DNA from: an uncultured Bacilli bacterium
GTDB taxonomy: Bacteria; Bacillota_I; Bacilli_A; RF39; UBA660
Direction: 5' to 3'
DNA: 64,000 nucleotides
Assembly (NCBI GenBank): GCA_934102055.1
Contig: CAKOSE010000001.1
Coordinates: forward strand, 1 to 64,000
The translations under genes were made by a program, and so were the position numbers. This document shows positions 35,331-44,541 of the stretch, one piece after another; the stretch's first letter is position 1, and each line of letters opens with the position of its first letter. The notes beneath the pieces were generated by a model. It searched no databases. It worked only from the letters and a program-made list of their open reading frames with translations, and had not been told where the DNA came from.

Positions 35331-37580
35331 ATGGCTAAGAAGAAAAGCAGAAATAAAAAAGAAAAAGAAAAACCAACATATTTAGTGGAATTATATGGTA
35401 TAGCACTTATTTTAATTGCAATACTTGGGATAGGAAAATATGGACCAATTGGAAGATGTATCGCATCTTTTGCGCTTTTTCTAGTGGGAAATTTATATTT
35501 TTTCCTGTTACTAACAGTATTAATTGTTGGTGGATATATAATAATAAATAGGAAACATATTAATTTACTTTCATCGAAAATGATAGGTATATATTTATTT
35601 GTAATAGGATTAGTTGTTTTAATGCATCAAAATTATGTATTAGATAATATGAAAACTGATAAGATATTTACTGAAACTATTGATTATATAATGTTAGGAA
35701 TAGAGAAAATCATGAATAAGAGTGTCAAAGTTGGAGTATTTAATACAGCTCTTTCAAATACTGGAGGAGGTATATTAGGAGCAATTTTTGCATCACTTTT
35801 CTATGCTTTATTTGAAGCTCAAGGAACAAAAATAGTAATACCGATTTTGATGATTTCAGGATTTATGATATTTACAGGTTTATCTATAAAGGATGTACTA
35901 AGCAAGGGTAAGGAAACTGCTAAAAACTTGAAACCAAAGAAACATAAAGAACAAGCGGTAAATGAAGAAAAGGATATACCTAAATCGAAATTAAAGATAG
36001 TGGATCACAATGATGATATAGAAGAAAAAGATGATAAATTAGTAGTTCATGATATAAAAGAATTAACTAAGATAAAAGAAAATAAGGTAGAAGTTGCTGA
36101 GGCTCCAGTAAGTATAAATAAAAGTTATACATTACCTTCACTTGAACTTTTAGAAGCTGGTAAGAAGTCTAAAAAAGGAACAGATCATGCAGTTATAGAA
36201 AGAAATATAGCTACTTTGGAACAAGTTCTTAGGGATTTTGGAATATCAGGAAAAGTGGTTGAGGTAAATATAGGTCCAACTGTAATTCAATATGAATTGT
36301 CATTATCGTCTGGAACGAGAGTATCGAAACTTCTTACTATAAATAAGGAAATTTCTCTTGCGCTTGCTAAAAAGGATATAAGAATACAGGCTCCAATACC
36401 TGGTAAGAGTACAGTTGGTATAGAAATGCCTAATGAGATGCCACAAATGGTAACTTTAAGGGAAACATTAGAGGCGATGCCTAAACAAACAAATTCTTCA
36501 GTGCTTGCAGTAGCTTTAGGTAAAGATATAATGGGAAAGGTAAAATGGTGTGAGATAGATAGAACTCCACATTTATTAGTAGCGGGTGCGACAGGATCTG
36601 GTAAATCTGTTTGTATAAATGATATAATTGTATCTATATTAATGAAGGCACGTCCAGATGAGGTTAAATTAGTTCTTGTTGATCCAAAGAAAGTAGAACT
36701 TTCGATATATAATGGGATTCCGCATTTGTTAACTCCAGTAGTAACTGATCCGAGAAAGGCATCAAATGCTTTGAAAAGGGCAGTATCAGAAATGGAAAGA
36801 AGATATGATGTGTTTGAAGAGTCTAAAACAAAGAACATATCTGGATATAATAAGATGATTGAGGAAAAAAATGCAAAATTACCTGATGATGAAAAATTGC
36901 CTAAAATGCCATATATAGTAGTGATTGTAGATGAACTTGCTGATCTTATGTTAGTGGCTGGGAAAGAAGTTGAGGATTCTATTATGAGAATAACTCAAAT
37001 GGCACGTGCGGCAGGTATTCATTTAATTATTGCAACTCAAAGACCTTCAACAGATGTAATTACAGGACTCATCAAAGCAAATATTCCTTCTAGAATATCG
37101 TTTGCAGTATCATCTAGCATTGATTCTCGTACAATACTAGATATGACTGGAGCAGAGAAGCTTTTAGGTAAAGGGGATATGTTGTTTCTTCCAATGGGAG
37201 AAAATCAACCAGAAAGAATTCAAGGAGCGTTTGTAAGTGAAAAGGAAATTTTAAAAGTTGTAGATTATACAGTATCACAACAAAAGGCTTCTTTTGATCC
37301 GAATTTTACTAATCTAGAACACATAGATTCAGAAAGAAAAGAAAATACAGTATCGAATGAAAAAGAAGAGTATGATGACCCATTATACAATGATATAGTA
37401 GAGTTTGTAATTGAAAATCAAAAAGCTAGTGCTTCTCTTCTTCAAAGAAGATTTAAACTTGGGTATAACAGGGCTGCGAGAATAGTAGATTTATTGGAAG
37501 AAAGAGGAATAATTGGACCTCAAAATGGTTCAAAACCTCGTGAAGTGCTAGTGAAACTAGAAGAACCACAAGATAAATAA
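35331..37580 (+). CDS. ftsK: FtsK/SpoIIIE DNA translocase
   Basis: Pumps chromosomal DNA through the closing septum. At 749 residues it has four membrane helices (about 20-190), a charged linker, and a RecA-like motor with Walker A GATGSGKS (about 419-426) and Walker B VVIVDELADLM (about 530). The C-terminal gamma winged helix (about 680-740, ASASLLQRRFKLGYNRAARI) reads polar DNA motifs. In a spore former the same protein would serve as SpoIIIE. The ATG follows GGAGG. The downstream ymfF-ymfH genes also follow spoIIIE in B. subtilis. Confidence 0.95.
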   Translation: MAKKKSRNKKEKEKPTYLVELYGIALILIAILGIGKYGPIGRCIASFALFLVGNLYFFLLLTVLIVGGYIIINRKHINLLSSKMIGIYLFVIGLVVLMHQNYVLDNMKTDKIFTETIDYIMLGIEKIMNKSVKVGVFNTALSNTGGGILGAIFASLFYALFEAQGTKIVIPILMISGFMIFTGLSIKDVLSKGKETAKNLKPKKHKEQAVNEEKDIPKSKLKIVDHNDDIEEKDDKLVVHDIKELTKIKENKVEVAEAPVSINKSYTLPSLELLEAGKKSKKGTDHAVIERNIATLEQVLRDFGISGKVVEVNIGPTVIQYELSLSSGTRVSKLLTINKEISLALAKKDIRIQAPIPGKSTVGIEMPNEMPQMVTLRETLEAMPKQTNSSVLAVALGKDIMGKVKWCEIDRTPHLLVAGATGSGKSVCINDIIVSILMKARPDEVKLVLVDPKKVELSIYNGIPHLLTPVVTDPRKASNALKRAVSEMERRYDVFEESKTKNISGYNKMIEEKNAKLPDDEKLPKMPYIVVIVDELADLMLVAGKEVEDSIMRITQMARAAGIHLIIATQRPSTDVITGLIKANIPSRISFAVSSSIDSRTILDMTGAEKLLGKGDMLFLPMGENQPERIQGAFVSEKEILKVVDYTVSQQKASFDPNFTNLEHIDSERKENTVSNEKEEYDDPLYNDIVEFVIENQKASASLLQRRFKLGYNRAARIVDLLEERGIIGPQNGSKPREVLVKLEEPQDK

Positions 37581-37589
37581 GGAGGAATT

Positions 37590-38273
37590 ATGACACCACA
37601 TATAGAATCAAAAAAAGAAGATATAGCAAAAACAGTAATAATGCCTGGAGATCCTAAAAGAGCTAAATTAATAGCAACTAAGTATTTAAAAGATTCAAGG
37701 TTAGTGAGTGAGGTAAGAGGAATACTTGCTTATACTGGTTTTTATAAAGATAAACAAGTGACAATAATGGCATCGGGTATGGGAATGCCAAGCATGGGAA
37801 TTTATTCATATGAATTGTTTAAGTTTTATGATGTTGATAATATAATAAGAATAGGAACGTGTGGGGCTTTACAGAAAGATGTATGTTTGAATGATATAAT
37901 AATACCAAATAATGCTTTAACTTTATCGAATTTTTCATATCAGTATGATGGTATAAGCCAAAATGAAGAACAACCATCAAAATGCTTATACGAAAGTTTG
38001 GTTAAATCTGCTAAAAAGCTTGACTTTAATATTTTATCAGGTACAATAAATACTAGTGATATTTTTTATGGTGAAACGGATAATCCCTTGAAGAGTGTTT
38101 TAGCAGTAGAAATGGAAACATTTGCACTTTTCTATATTGCAAAAAAACTAAATAAAAATGCTGCAGCAGTTCTTACAGTAACAGACCATTTGATAAAAAA
38201 CCAACGATTATCTTCTTTAGAAAGAGAAAATAATCTTGATAAAGCTATCACTATAGTATTAGAGTCGTTATAA
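37590..38273 (+). CDS. deoD: Purine-nucleoside phosphorylase, DeoD type
   Basis: Splits purine (deoxy)nucleosides with phosphate for salvage. 227 residues, the normal size for the hexameric DeoD family. Motifs include VIMPGDPKRA at the N-terminus, the phosphate-site region IIRIGTCGAL, and VEMETFALF for nucleoside binding. The active-site Asp lies in TVTDHL. It begins 9 nt after ftsK with its own GGAGG, so it probably shares the transcript. Confidence 0.95.
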   Translation: MTPHIESKKEDIAKTVIMPGDPKRAKLIATKYLKDSRLVSEVRGILAYTGFYKDKQVTIMASGMGMPSMGIYSYELFKFYDVDNIIRIGTCGALQKDVCLNDIIIPNNALTLSNFSYQYDGISQNEEQPSKCLYESLVKSAKKLDFNILSGTINTSDIFYGETDNPLKSVLAVEMETFALFYIAKKLNKNAAAVLTVTDHLIKNQRLSSLERENNLDKAITIVLESL

Positions 38274-38311
38274 TTTCATAATTTTGTTACATAATAGAAA
38301 GGGGAGGCATT

Positions 38312-39583
38312 ATGAAAATAAAGAATATTAATGGAAATGGTTATCAACTGCATTTAATAAAAACAAATAAATTTAAAACAGTTCTAGTAAAAGCGTTGTT
38401 TTCAGATAAACTAAAAAAAGAAGATTTGACAGCTAGAAATTTATTGTTTAATAATCTTCTTTTTTCTTCTGCAAAATATGATACTTCAAGAAAAATGGCA
38501 ATAAAAAGGGAGGAGCTTTTTAGTGCTAGTTTATATGGGAGAAATTATCGAAGAGGTTCTCAAATAATTTCGGAGATAAATTTATCGGTAATTGCAGATA
38601 AATATTGTGAAAATGGAAGTTTAAAAGAAGCATTAGAGTTTTTATTTGATATATTGAATAATCCTAATATAAAGGATAATGGTTTTGAAAAGGAGTCTTT
38701 TAAAGTAAATTATGAAAGATTAGAAAATTCAATTAATGATGAAAATGAAGATCCGACCCATTATGCATATACAAAGTTTAAAGAACAAATAGGACAAAGC
38801 AAATTATATGGTACTTCTACGCTTGGTACTTTAGAAGATTTAAGAAAAATTACTCCAGAGAGTTTATATACTTATTATAAGAGTTTTAATAAAAATAATA
38901 GTTTGGATATATTTATAGTCGGTGATTTTGATTTTAATGAAGTAGAACAGGTAATAAAAGATAATGTAAAGTTTGAATATAAAAAGAGTACTTTTATATT
39001 AGAAGAAATCCCGTATGATAAGACAGTAAATTCAAAAGAAGAAGATTCAAAGTTTAATCAAAGTAAAATAATTTTCGGAGGAACTCTTGAAAATTTAACA
39101 AATAGTGAAAAGTTATATGAGGGAATAGTCTATAATATTATTTTAGGAAATTCTCCAAATTCAAAGTTGTTTAGGAATGTAAGGGAGAAAAGATCACTTG
39201 CATATAACATATCATCTAGTTTAAATAGGTTGGATAATATATTTTATATATATGCAGGTATTTCTTTAAAAAATAAAGAAGAGACTATGGAAGAGGTACA
39301 AACTCAATTAGAAGAAATGAGAAAGGGCAATTTTTCAGAAAAAGAGGTAAAAAATGCAAAAGAAATGGTTCTAAGTATAATGAGAGAAATAGATGAATAT
39401 CCAGGTGCTATGTTAGATCATTATTTAAACTATTTATATTTTGGAAATGAAAGTTTAGATAAGCAAAAAGAGAAAATTAAGAGTATTAAAAAGGAAGATA
39501 TAATAAAAGTTGCTAAAAAAATAGAAATAAATACAGTATTTTTACTGAAGGAGGGTCAAGTTGGAAAAGACACAAATAAATAA
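38312..39583 (+). CDS. ymfF: M16-family peptidase-like protein, YmfF type (non-catalytic partner)
   Basis: A 423-residue M16 fold protein. The zinc motif HxxEH is absent from the N-terminal half, while fold features such as YGTSTLGTLEDL and the EKRSLAYNISSSLN segment remain. This marks it as the non-catalytic half of a two-protein peptidase. In Bacillus the YmfF/YmfH pair has been associated with the modification of elongation factor P. It overlaps ymfH by 23 bp. Confidence 0.88.
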   Translation: MKIKNINGNGYQLHLIKTNKFKTVLVKALFSDKLKKEDLTARNLLFNNLLFSSAKYDTSRKMAIKREELFSASLYGRNYRRGSQIISEINLSVIADKYCENGSLKEALEFLFDILNNPNIKDNGFEKESFKVNYERLENSINDENEDPTHYAYTKFKEQIGQSKLYGTSTLGTLEDLRKITPESLYTYYKSFNKNNSLDIFIVGDFDFNEVEQVIKDNVKFEYKKSTFILEEIPYDKTVNSKEEDSKFNQSKIIFGGTLENLTNSEKLYEGIVYNIILGNSPNSKLFRNVREKRSLAYNISSSLNRLDNIFYIYAGISLKNKEETMEEVQTQLEEMRKGNFSEKEVKNAKEMVLSIMREIDEYPGAMLDHYLNYLYFGNESLDKQKEKIKSIKKEDIIKVAKKIEINTVFLLKEGQVGKDTNK

Positions 39584-40829
39584 TTTTAAGGAACATATTT
39601 ATTATGAAAAACTGGATAATGGATTACAGGTATATATATTGCCACTTAAGAATAAAAAAAATTATGCTTGTATGTATGTAACAAAATATGGGGGAAGAAA
39701 TATAGAGTTTGAAGTAGATAACAAACAATATAAAACTCCGACTGGGATTGCTCATTTTTTGGAACATAAAATGTTTGATAGAAAAGATGATCCGTTTAAA
39801 TATTATGTTAAATATGGGACAGATGTTAATGCTTCAACATCACTTGATCATACAGGTTATTATTTTATGGGAAATAAATGTTTTTATAAGTGTTTATTGT
39901 ATTTATTAGATTGGTTAAAAGAACTTAATATAACAGATGATTCAGTAAAAAAGGAACAGGGTATAATCTTGGAAGAAGCAAACATGTATAAGGATAATCC
40001 TGATAGGGTGTTATATAGTAAAATAAAAGAAAATGTTTTTGTAAATGATCCTAGTAAATATAAGGTAATTGGAACGGATAAAGATATAACTGGTATTACG
40101 AAGGATGATTTAGAGTTATGTTTTAATACTTTTTATAATCCAAATAATATGTACTTGATAGTTACGGGAAATGTAAATCCAAATAAAACTATGTCTTTAA
40201 TAAAGGAAAACCAAAATAATTTTTATCCTGGGAAGAAAGATGTGAAAAGAATATATAATAAAGAACCTGATCAAGTGGATAAAGATTATGAAGTTTTAAA
40301 TATGAACATAGAAATTCCTAGAGTAGCAGTAGCATATAAAATAAATAAACAGGTTTTTGAAGGCTTGGATATAAAACCAATAGAACTTGATATATATCTT
40401 CATTGTCTATTTAATATATCACTTGGAATGACTTCAGAAATAAGGGAACATTGGTTAAAACAAAATATGATTTCAAGGAGCTTTTACAGAATATATGAAA
40501 TAGAAACTCATTATGTAATAGAATTATATGCAGTAACTAATAAACCAGATGAATTAGTAAAAGAACTTGAGGAATATCAAAAAGATTTTAAGATAGATGA
40601 AAATAGTTTTGAAAGGGAGAAAAAACTTTGGATTGCAGAAGAAATAAGAAGTATAGATACTCCGATGGGAAGTTTATATTCAGTTCTTGATGATATTCTA
40701 GATTATAAGCATTTTATCCCAAATAAAATAAACATAATAAAAAATTTAAATTATGAAACATTAGATGATATAAAAAATAGATTAAATTTGAGTAATAAAG
40801 CGATTGTAAAAATAATGCCAGATCGTTAA
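39561..40829 (+). CDS. ymfH: M16-family zinc peptidase, YmfH type
   Basis: A 422-residue M16 peptidase. The zinc-binding HxxEH motif is intact (AHFLEHKMFD, about residue 70), with the downstream glutamate in EQGIILEEANMY. The start is a TTG at 39561, five bases after GGAGGG and inside the ymfF gene; no ATG fits. It should act as a pair with YmfF. In B. subtilis these genes lie downstream of spoIIIE and upstream of rodZ and pgsA; here an unknown membrane protein follows instead. Confidence 0.9.
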   Translation: MEKTQINNFKEHIYYEKLDNGLQVYILPLKNKKNYACMYVTKYGGRNIEFEVDNKQYKTPTGIAHFLEHKMFDRKDDPFKYYVKYGTDVNASTSLDHTGYYFMGNKCFYKCLLYLLDWLKELNITDDSVKKEQGIILEEANMYKDNPDRVLYSKIKENVFVNDPSKYKVIGTDKDITGITKDDLELCFNTFYNPNNMYLIVTGNVNPNKTMSLIKENQNNFYPGKKDVKRIYNKEPDQVDKDYEVLNMNIEIPRVAVAYKINKQVFEGLDIKPIELDIYLHCLFNISLGMTSEIREHWLKQNMISRSFYRIYEIETHYVIELYAVTNKPDELVKELEEYQKDFKIDENSFEREKKLWIAEEIRSIDTPMGSLYSVLDDILDYKHFIPNKINIIKNLNYETLDDIKNRLNLSNKAIVKIMPDR

Positions 40830-40920
40830 CTTAACACATTTTATATTATTTTTTTGAAGAGAAGATTGCATATTCTTAAAAATTTTGATATATTTTATAT
40901 AGAGTAAGGAGTGGGTAGGC

Positions 40921-41331
40921 ATGAATCTAAACATGTTTCTAGTATTTCCAGGAGTATTGATAACAATTGGAGTAGCATTGCTCTTAATATCAATTATTAT
41001 AATAGTTGTGGCATATAAAACAGCAGATCCTAAGGAAGAGGTATTTATTCAAAAGCCACATGAAGAAGAAATAGAAATAAAAGAAATTGAGGAACCACAG
41101 AACTTGGAAACAACGAAAGTATTTAAATTTCCTTCAGTAAAAAGAAATGTTGCTATTACAGAAATAGATGATGAGATAAGTAATAGAATTAATGATTTAG
41201 AGAATATAGATGAAAGTATAAATATAAGAAGAGATATAAAACCGAAAGAAATAGTGCAAGATAAGTTACAAGAAGATATACTGGATACTGATATAAAAGA
41301 AGAACAAAAAGAAGAAATAGAGTTGCTATAA
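40921..41331 (+). CDS. Single-pass membrane protein with acidic cytoplasmic tail
   Basis: A 136-residue protein of unknown function. One membrane helix near the N-terminus (about 5-33) is followed by a glutamate/lysine-rich, probably unstructured tail (EEEIEIKEIEEPQN and similar). There is no recognised domain and no cysteine. Position after ymfH is where Bacillus has other genes before rodZ, but there is no RodZ-like HTH here. The ATG follows AAGGAG. Confidence 0.6.
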   Translation: MNLNMFLVFPGVLITIGVALLLISIIIIVVAYKTADPKEEVFIQKPHEEEIEIKEIEEPQNLETTKVFKFPSVKRNVAITEIDDEISNRINDLENIDESINIRRDIKPKEIVQDKLQEDILDTDIKEEQKEEIELL

Positions 41332-41342
41332 CTTCTTTTTTA
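41308..41342 (+). terminator. Terminator overlapping the 3' end of the membrane protein gene
   Basis: AAAGAAG (41308-41314) pairs with CTTCTTT (41332-41338), with AGTT/AACT pairing inside, then Ts. Confidence 0.5.
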
Positions 41343-41388
41343 GTTTCAGAATAATTATAAAAAACATATTATATCACGAGGTGATATT

Positions 41389-41814
41389 ATTAAAAATCAA
41401 ATAACAAGATCTTATATATATGGAAATGACAATCATAAAAATTTGAAGGGATTAGCATATTTTTATCCTTATAGAGAAGGAACTGTTATGGAAATAGAAG
41501 TCTATAATATGCCTAAAGATGAATCGCATCCATATGCTCTTCATATTCATGAGGGAAATATATGTAAAAAGAATGAGTTTAAAGAAACTGGTAATCATTA
41601 TGATAAATATGGTAAAGGACATCCGATGCATCAAGGTGATTTACCTCCGTTATTTTCAAATAATGGTTATAGTTATATGAAGGTGTATACGAATAGATTT
41701 ACTCCTGAAGAAATTAGGGGTAAAACTTTGGTAATACATAGTGGTTTTGATGATTTTGTAACTCAACCATCAGGTAATAGTGGTCAAAAAATAGCATGTG
41801 GAACAATAAATTAA
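41389..41814 (+). CDS. Cu/Zn superoxide dismutase-like protein, apparent ATT start
   Basis: About 141 residues with SodC-family metal ligands: HIHE, the second histidine region GNHYDKYGKGHPMHQGDLPPL, and IHSGFDDFVTQPSGNSG. A cysteine pair (GNICKK and KIACGT) matches the family disulfide. Homologous N-terminal residues (YIYGNDNHKNLKGLAYF) begin before the first usual start codon, a TTG at 41443. The only well-placed ribosome site, GAGGTGA at 41378-41384, leads to ATT codons at 41386 and 41389, so I place the start at ATT 41389. No signal peptide, so it would be cytosolic, unusual for SodC. Related proteins are common in gut Firmicutes. Confidence 0.78.
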   Translation: MKNQITRSYIYGNDNHKNLKGLAYFYPYREGTVMEIEVYNMPKDESHPYALHIHEGNICKKNEFKETGNHYDKYGKGHPMHQGDLPPLFSNNGYSYMKVYTNRFTPEEIRGKTLVIHSGFDDFVTQPSGNSGQKIACGTIN

Positions 41815-41832
41815 ATCTTTAGTAGATTTTTC
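41813..41832 (+). terminator. Weak terminator after the SodC-like gene
   Basis: AAATCT-TTAGT-AGATTT followed by Ts; only six A/T-rich pairs. Confidence 0.45.
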
Positions 41833-41871
41833 TGTTTTAAAATATTATAATTAATACAAGGAGGTAATTTT

Positions 41872-42648
41872 ATGAATAATATATTTAACTTAGAAGGAAA
41901 AGTGGCAGTTGTAACTGGAGCATCTTCTGGTCTTGGAAAAAGTGCTGCACTTGCTTATGCAGAAAATGGTGCAAGTGTTGCGTTACTGGGATTAGATGAG
42001 GAAAAGTTAGAAAAGGTAAAAACAGAAATAATGGAAAAAGGAAGAGATGCTTTAGCAATAAGATGCGATGTTACAAAAGAACAAGAAGTGCAAGATACAA
42101 TAAAAAATGTATTAAAAAAATATGGGCATATTGACATTTTATTAAACAATGCTGGTGTAGCAGTTCCAGGAGGGGTTGAAACTTTAAAGGAAGAGGAATG
42201 GGATAAATCATTTAATGTCAATGTTAAAGGAATGTACTTACTAAGTAAATACGTAATTCCTGAGATGAAAAAACAAAATTATGGAAAAATAGTAAATATA
42301 GCATCAGTAAATGCAGTTATTGCAGATAAGGATGATATTTTTATAAGACATAGTTATAATGCTTCGAAGGCTGCAGTACTAGGATTAACAAAGGGAATGG
42401 CATGTTCTTATGCAAGATATGGAATAACAGTAAATGCAGTAGGACCTGCTTTATTTAAGACAGAAATGACTGAAAACACATTATTTAAATCTGAAAAATT
42501 CTTAAATGGATATAATATGTTAAATCCAAGTAGTAGACCTGGAAAAGAAGGAGAACTAAATGGAACTATATTATATTTATCGAGCGATGCATCAAGTTAT
42601 ACACAAGGCCAATTCATAATAGTAGATGGTGGAGGCTCTTTAGTATAG
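41872..42648 (+). CDS. Short-chain dehydrogenase/reductase
   Basis: A 258-residue NAD(P)-dependent oxidoreductase. The cofactor motif TGASSGLG (about 17-24), NNAGVAVPGG, catalytic Ser in NIASVNAV and the Tyr-x3-Lys YNASK are all present, and the C-terminus ends in the common SDR form (FIIVDGGGSLV). The substrate is not evident; relatives are annotated as glucose or 3-oxoacyl dehydrogenases. Start after AAGGAGG. Its TAG stop shares a G with the GTG start of the next gene, so translation is coupled. Confidence 0.92.
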   Translation: MNNIFNLEGKVAVVTGASSGLGKSAALAYAENGASVALLGLDEEKLEKVKTEIMEKGRDALAIRCDVTKEQEVQDTIKNVLKKYGHIDILLNNAGVAVPGGVETLKEEEWDKSFNVNVKGMYLLSKYVIPEMKKQNYGKIVNIASVNAVIADKDDIFIRHSYNASKAAVLGLTKGMACSYARYGITVNAVGPALFKTEMTENTLFKSEKFLNGYNMLNPSSRPGKEGELNGTILYLSSDASSYTQGQFIIVDGGGSLV

Positions 42649-43091
42649 TGAAAGGACATACACACTTTGGAATATATGGACTTTTAATAAAGGAAAATAA
42701 AATTCTATTAATAACAAAAGCAAATGGACCGTATAAGGGAAAACTAGATTTACCTGGAGGTTCTCCGGAATATAAAGAGAAGCCAGTAGATACGTTAAAA
42801 AGAGAGTTTCTAGAAGAGACGGGGCTTGTTATTATTGATGAAAAATTATTTGATTTAGATTCTGTGTTAGTAACATGGAAATATAATCAAGAACAAATAT
42901 TAGTTCATCATACTGGAGCATTTTATAAAATAACAGATTATAAAGGTAATATAAAACAAAATATTGAAATAGATAACCAAAATGATGATTCCAAAGGTGC
43001 TAAGTTTTATGAAATAGCAAAATTAAATAAAAATAACTTATCAGAAATTACTATTTTAGAACTAGAAAAACTAGGATATACTCTAAAATAG
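42648..43091 (+). CDS. Nudix hydrolase 1
   Basis: A 147-residue Nudix protein cleaving a nucleoside diphosphate linked to another group. The Nudix box reads GGSPEYKEKPVDTLKREFLE followed by ETG, matching GX5EX7REUXEEXGU. The start is GTG at 42648, overlapping the SDR stop (TAGTG) with no separate strong ribosome site, so it depends on re-initiation. Substrate unknown. First of five Nudix domains within 6.2 kb. Confidence 0.9.
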   Translation: MKGHTHFGIYGLLIKENKILLITKANGPYKGKLDLPGGSPEYKEKPVDTLKREFLEETGLVIIDEKLFDLDSVLVTWKYNQEQILVHHTGAFYKITDYKGNIKQNIEIDNQNDDSKGAKFYEIAKLNKNNLSEITILELEKLGYTLK

Positions 43092-43109
43092 TTTTTTTTA
43101 GGAGGAAAT

Positions 43110-43514
43110 ATGAAGGAAAATAAAATAATAGTGCATGCAATAATAAAATATAAGGATAAATATTTAGTAACAAAAAGATCAAATAAGGAAACAGTCTATA
43201 AAAACTACTGGGATATACCTGGTGGTCTAGCTAATAAAGGGGAGCTTCCGAAAGATGCATTGGTACGTGAGGTTAAGGAAGAGACTAACTTAGACATAAT
43301 ACCAGGACAAATTATACATGAAGATAGTAACTTTGATAAAAAGAAAGATATGATCTTTATAAGATTGGTGTATCTAGTGACGCTTAAAAGTGATATAGAC
43401 AAGATAAAGTTAGATGAAAAGGAACATTCAGAATACAAATTAATAGAAGATATAAGTGAACTAAAGAATCAAAAACTAGTGCCTTTTTTAAAGGATCTAT
43501 TCACAAATAAGTGA
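43110..43514 (+). CDS. Nudix hydrolase 2
   Basis: A 134-residue Nudix protein. The Nudix box is complete (GGLANKGELPKDALVREVKE then ETN). The N-terminal strand IIVHAIIKYKDKYLVTKRS and the WDIPGG lead-in are typical of MutT-like members that handle oxidised or unusual nucleotides. It has its own AGGAGG site and lies 18 nt after Nudix 1. Specificity cannot be read from sequence. Confidence 0.9.
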   Translation: MKENKIIVHAIIKYKDKYLVTKRSNKETVYKNYWDIPGGLANKGELPKDALVREVKEETNLDIIPGQIIHEDSNFDKKKDMIFIRLVYLVTLKSDIDKIKLDEKEHSEYKLIEDISELKNQKLVPFLKDLFTNK

Positions 43515-43552
43515 TTGTATAATATAATAAAATTAATTTATATGGAGGATTT

Positions 43553-44044
43553 ATGGAATTTTTAAGTATTTATGATAATAATAAACAAAAAACACCAAAG
43601 AAAATCCAAAGAGGGGTAAAACCAAAAGAAAATGAACATATATTGATTACAATAATAATTATAGAAAATAATGATAATAAGTATTTGGTTCAAAAAACTT
43701 CTAAAGAAAAGGGAAATGATTATGCTTTTACAGGAGGGCATGTAACTTATAATGAAACTTCAGAGAATGCAATAATAAGAGAAGTTAAGGAAGAACTTGG
43801 GATAGATATATCTAAAAAACGGATAAAATATGTGGCAGATATAGAACTTGGTATACCATTTATGGATATTTATTATTTAAAAGATGATATAAAACTAAAA
43901 GATATAATGCTTCAAGAGGAAGAAGTAGAAAGTCTAAATTATTTAACTAAAGAGGAAATAGAGGCATTGATAAGAAATAATAAGTTTAGAAAATCACATG
44001 AAAAAGCTTTTAATAAATATCAAAAAGAAAAGGTAAAAGAGTAG
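43553..44044 (+). CDS. Nudix hydrolase 3
   Basis: A 163-residue Nudix protein. The Nudix box is GGHVTYNETSENAIIREVKE then ELG, complete. The N-terminal 35 residues (FLSIYDNNKQKTPKKIQRG) are a lysine-rich extension not part of the fold. It starts at an ATG after TGGAGG. The stop TAG overlaps the GTG of the next gene by one base, the same TAGTG coupling as between the SDR and Nudix 1. Confidence 0.9.
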   Translation: MEFLSIYDNNKQKTPKKIQRGVKPKENEHILITIIIIENNDNKYLVQKTSKEKGNDYAFTGGHVTYNETSENAIIREVKEELGIDISKKRIKYVADIELGIPFMDIYYLKDDIKLKDIMLQEEEVESLNYLTKEEIEALIRNNKFRKSHEKAFNKYQKEKVKE

Positions 44045-44541
44045 TGAAAATTTATATAATAGGAAGTCCAGCTTCTGGAAAAACAACTTTAGCAAAGAAA
44101 TTAAGTAAAAGATATGATATAAAATATTATGAACTTGATTGTATTGTTTATGATGATGAAAATAATCATATAAAGAGAACAGAAGAAGAGATAAGTAAAA
44201 AGTTTAATGAAATTTTAAAAGAAGAATCTTTTATTTTAGAAGATGTTGGAAGATCAAAGTTTAAAAAGGGAAGAGAAGTTGTAGATGTAATTTATTATAT
44301 AAAATTAAGTAAGTTAGAGATATATAAAAGATTAATAAAGAGATGGATAAATCAAAGGAAAGGCATTGAATCATATAATTATCCACCTACTATATATCAA
44401 TTATATGGAATGTTTAAGGATGTAAAGAATTATCAAAAGGTGGAAAAACAAAGGGTAAAGGAATTAGAAATTTATAAAAATAAAGTAGAGTTTTTAAATA
44501 AAGATAAGTTAAATATCTTAAAAGGAGGGGATAATCTATGA
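44044..44541 (+). CDS. P-loop kinase, FlaR/adenylate-kinase-like (copy 1)
   Basis: A 165-residue P-loop NTPase. Walker A is GSPASGKTT (residues 7-15), followed by KKLSKRYDIKYYELD with the acidic base position. The family is annotated as DNA topology modulation protein FlaR-like but folds as a small nucleotide kinase; the substrate is unknown. It starts with GTG coupled to the previous stop. The next gene is a clear duplicate (same length, 4-bp overlap). Confidence 0.82.
   Translation: MKIYIIGSPASGKTTLAKKLSKRYDIKYYELDCIVYDDENNHIKRTEEEISKKFNEILKEESFILEDVGRSKFKKGREVVDVIYYIKLSKLEIYKRLIKRWINQRKGIESYNYPPTIYQLYGMFKDVKNYQKVEKQRVKELEIYKNKVEFLNKDKLNILKGGDNL

Noticed and set aside
36287..36838. 183-codon minus-strand ORF inside ftsK
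   Set aside because: Lies opposite the conserved motor domain of FtsK and has no known features.
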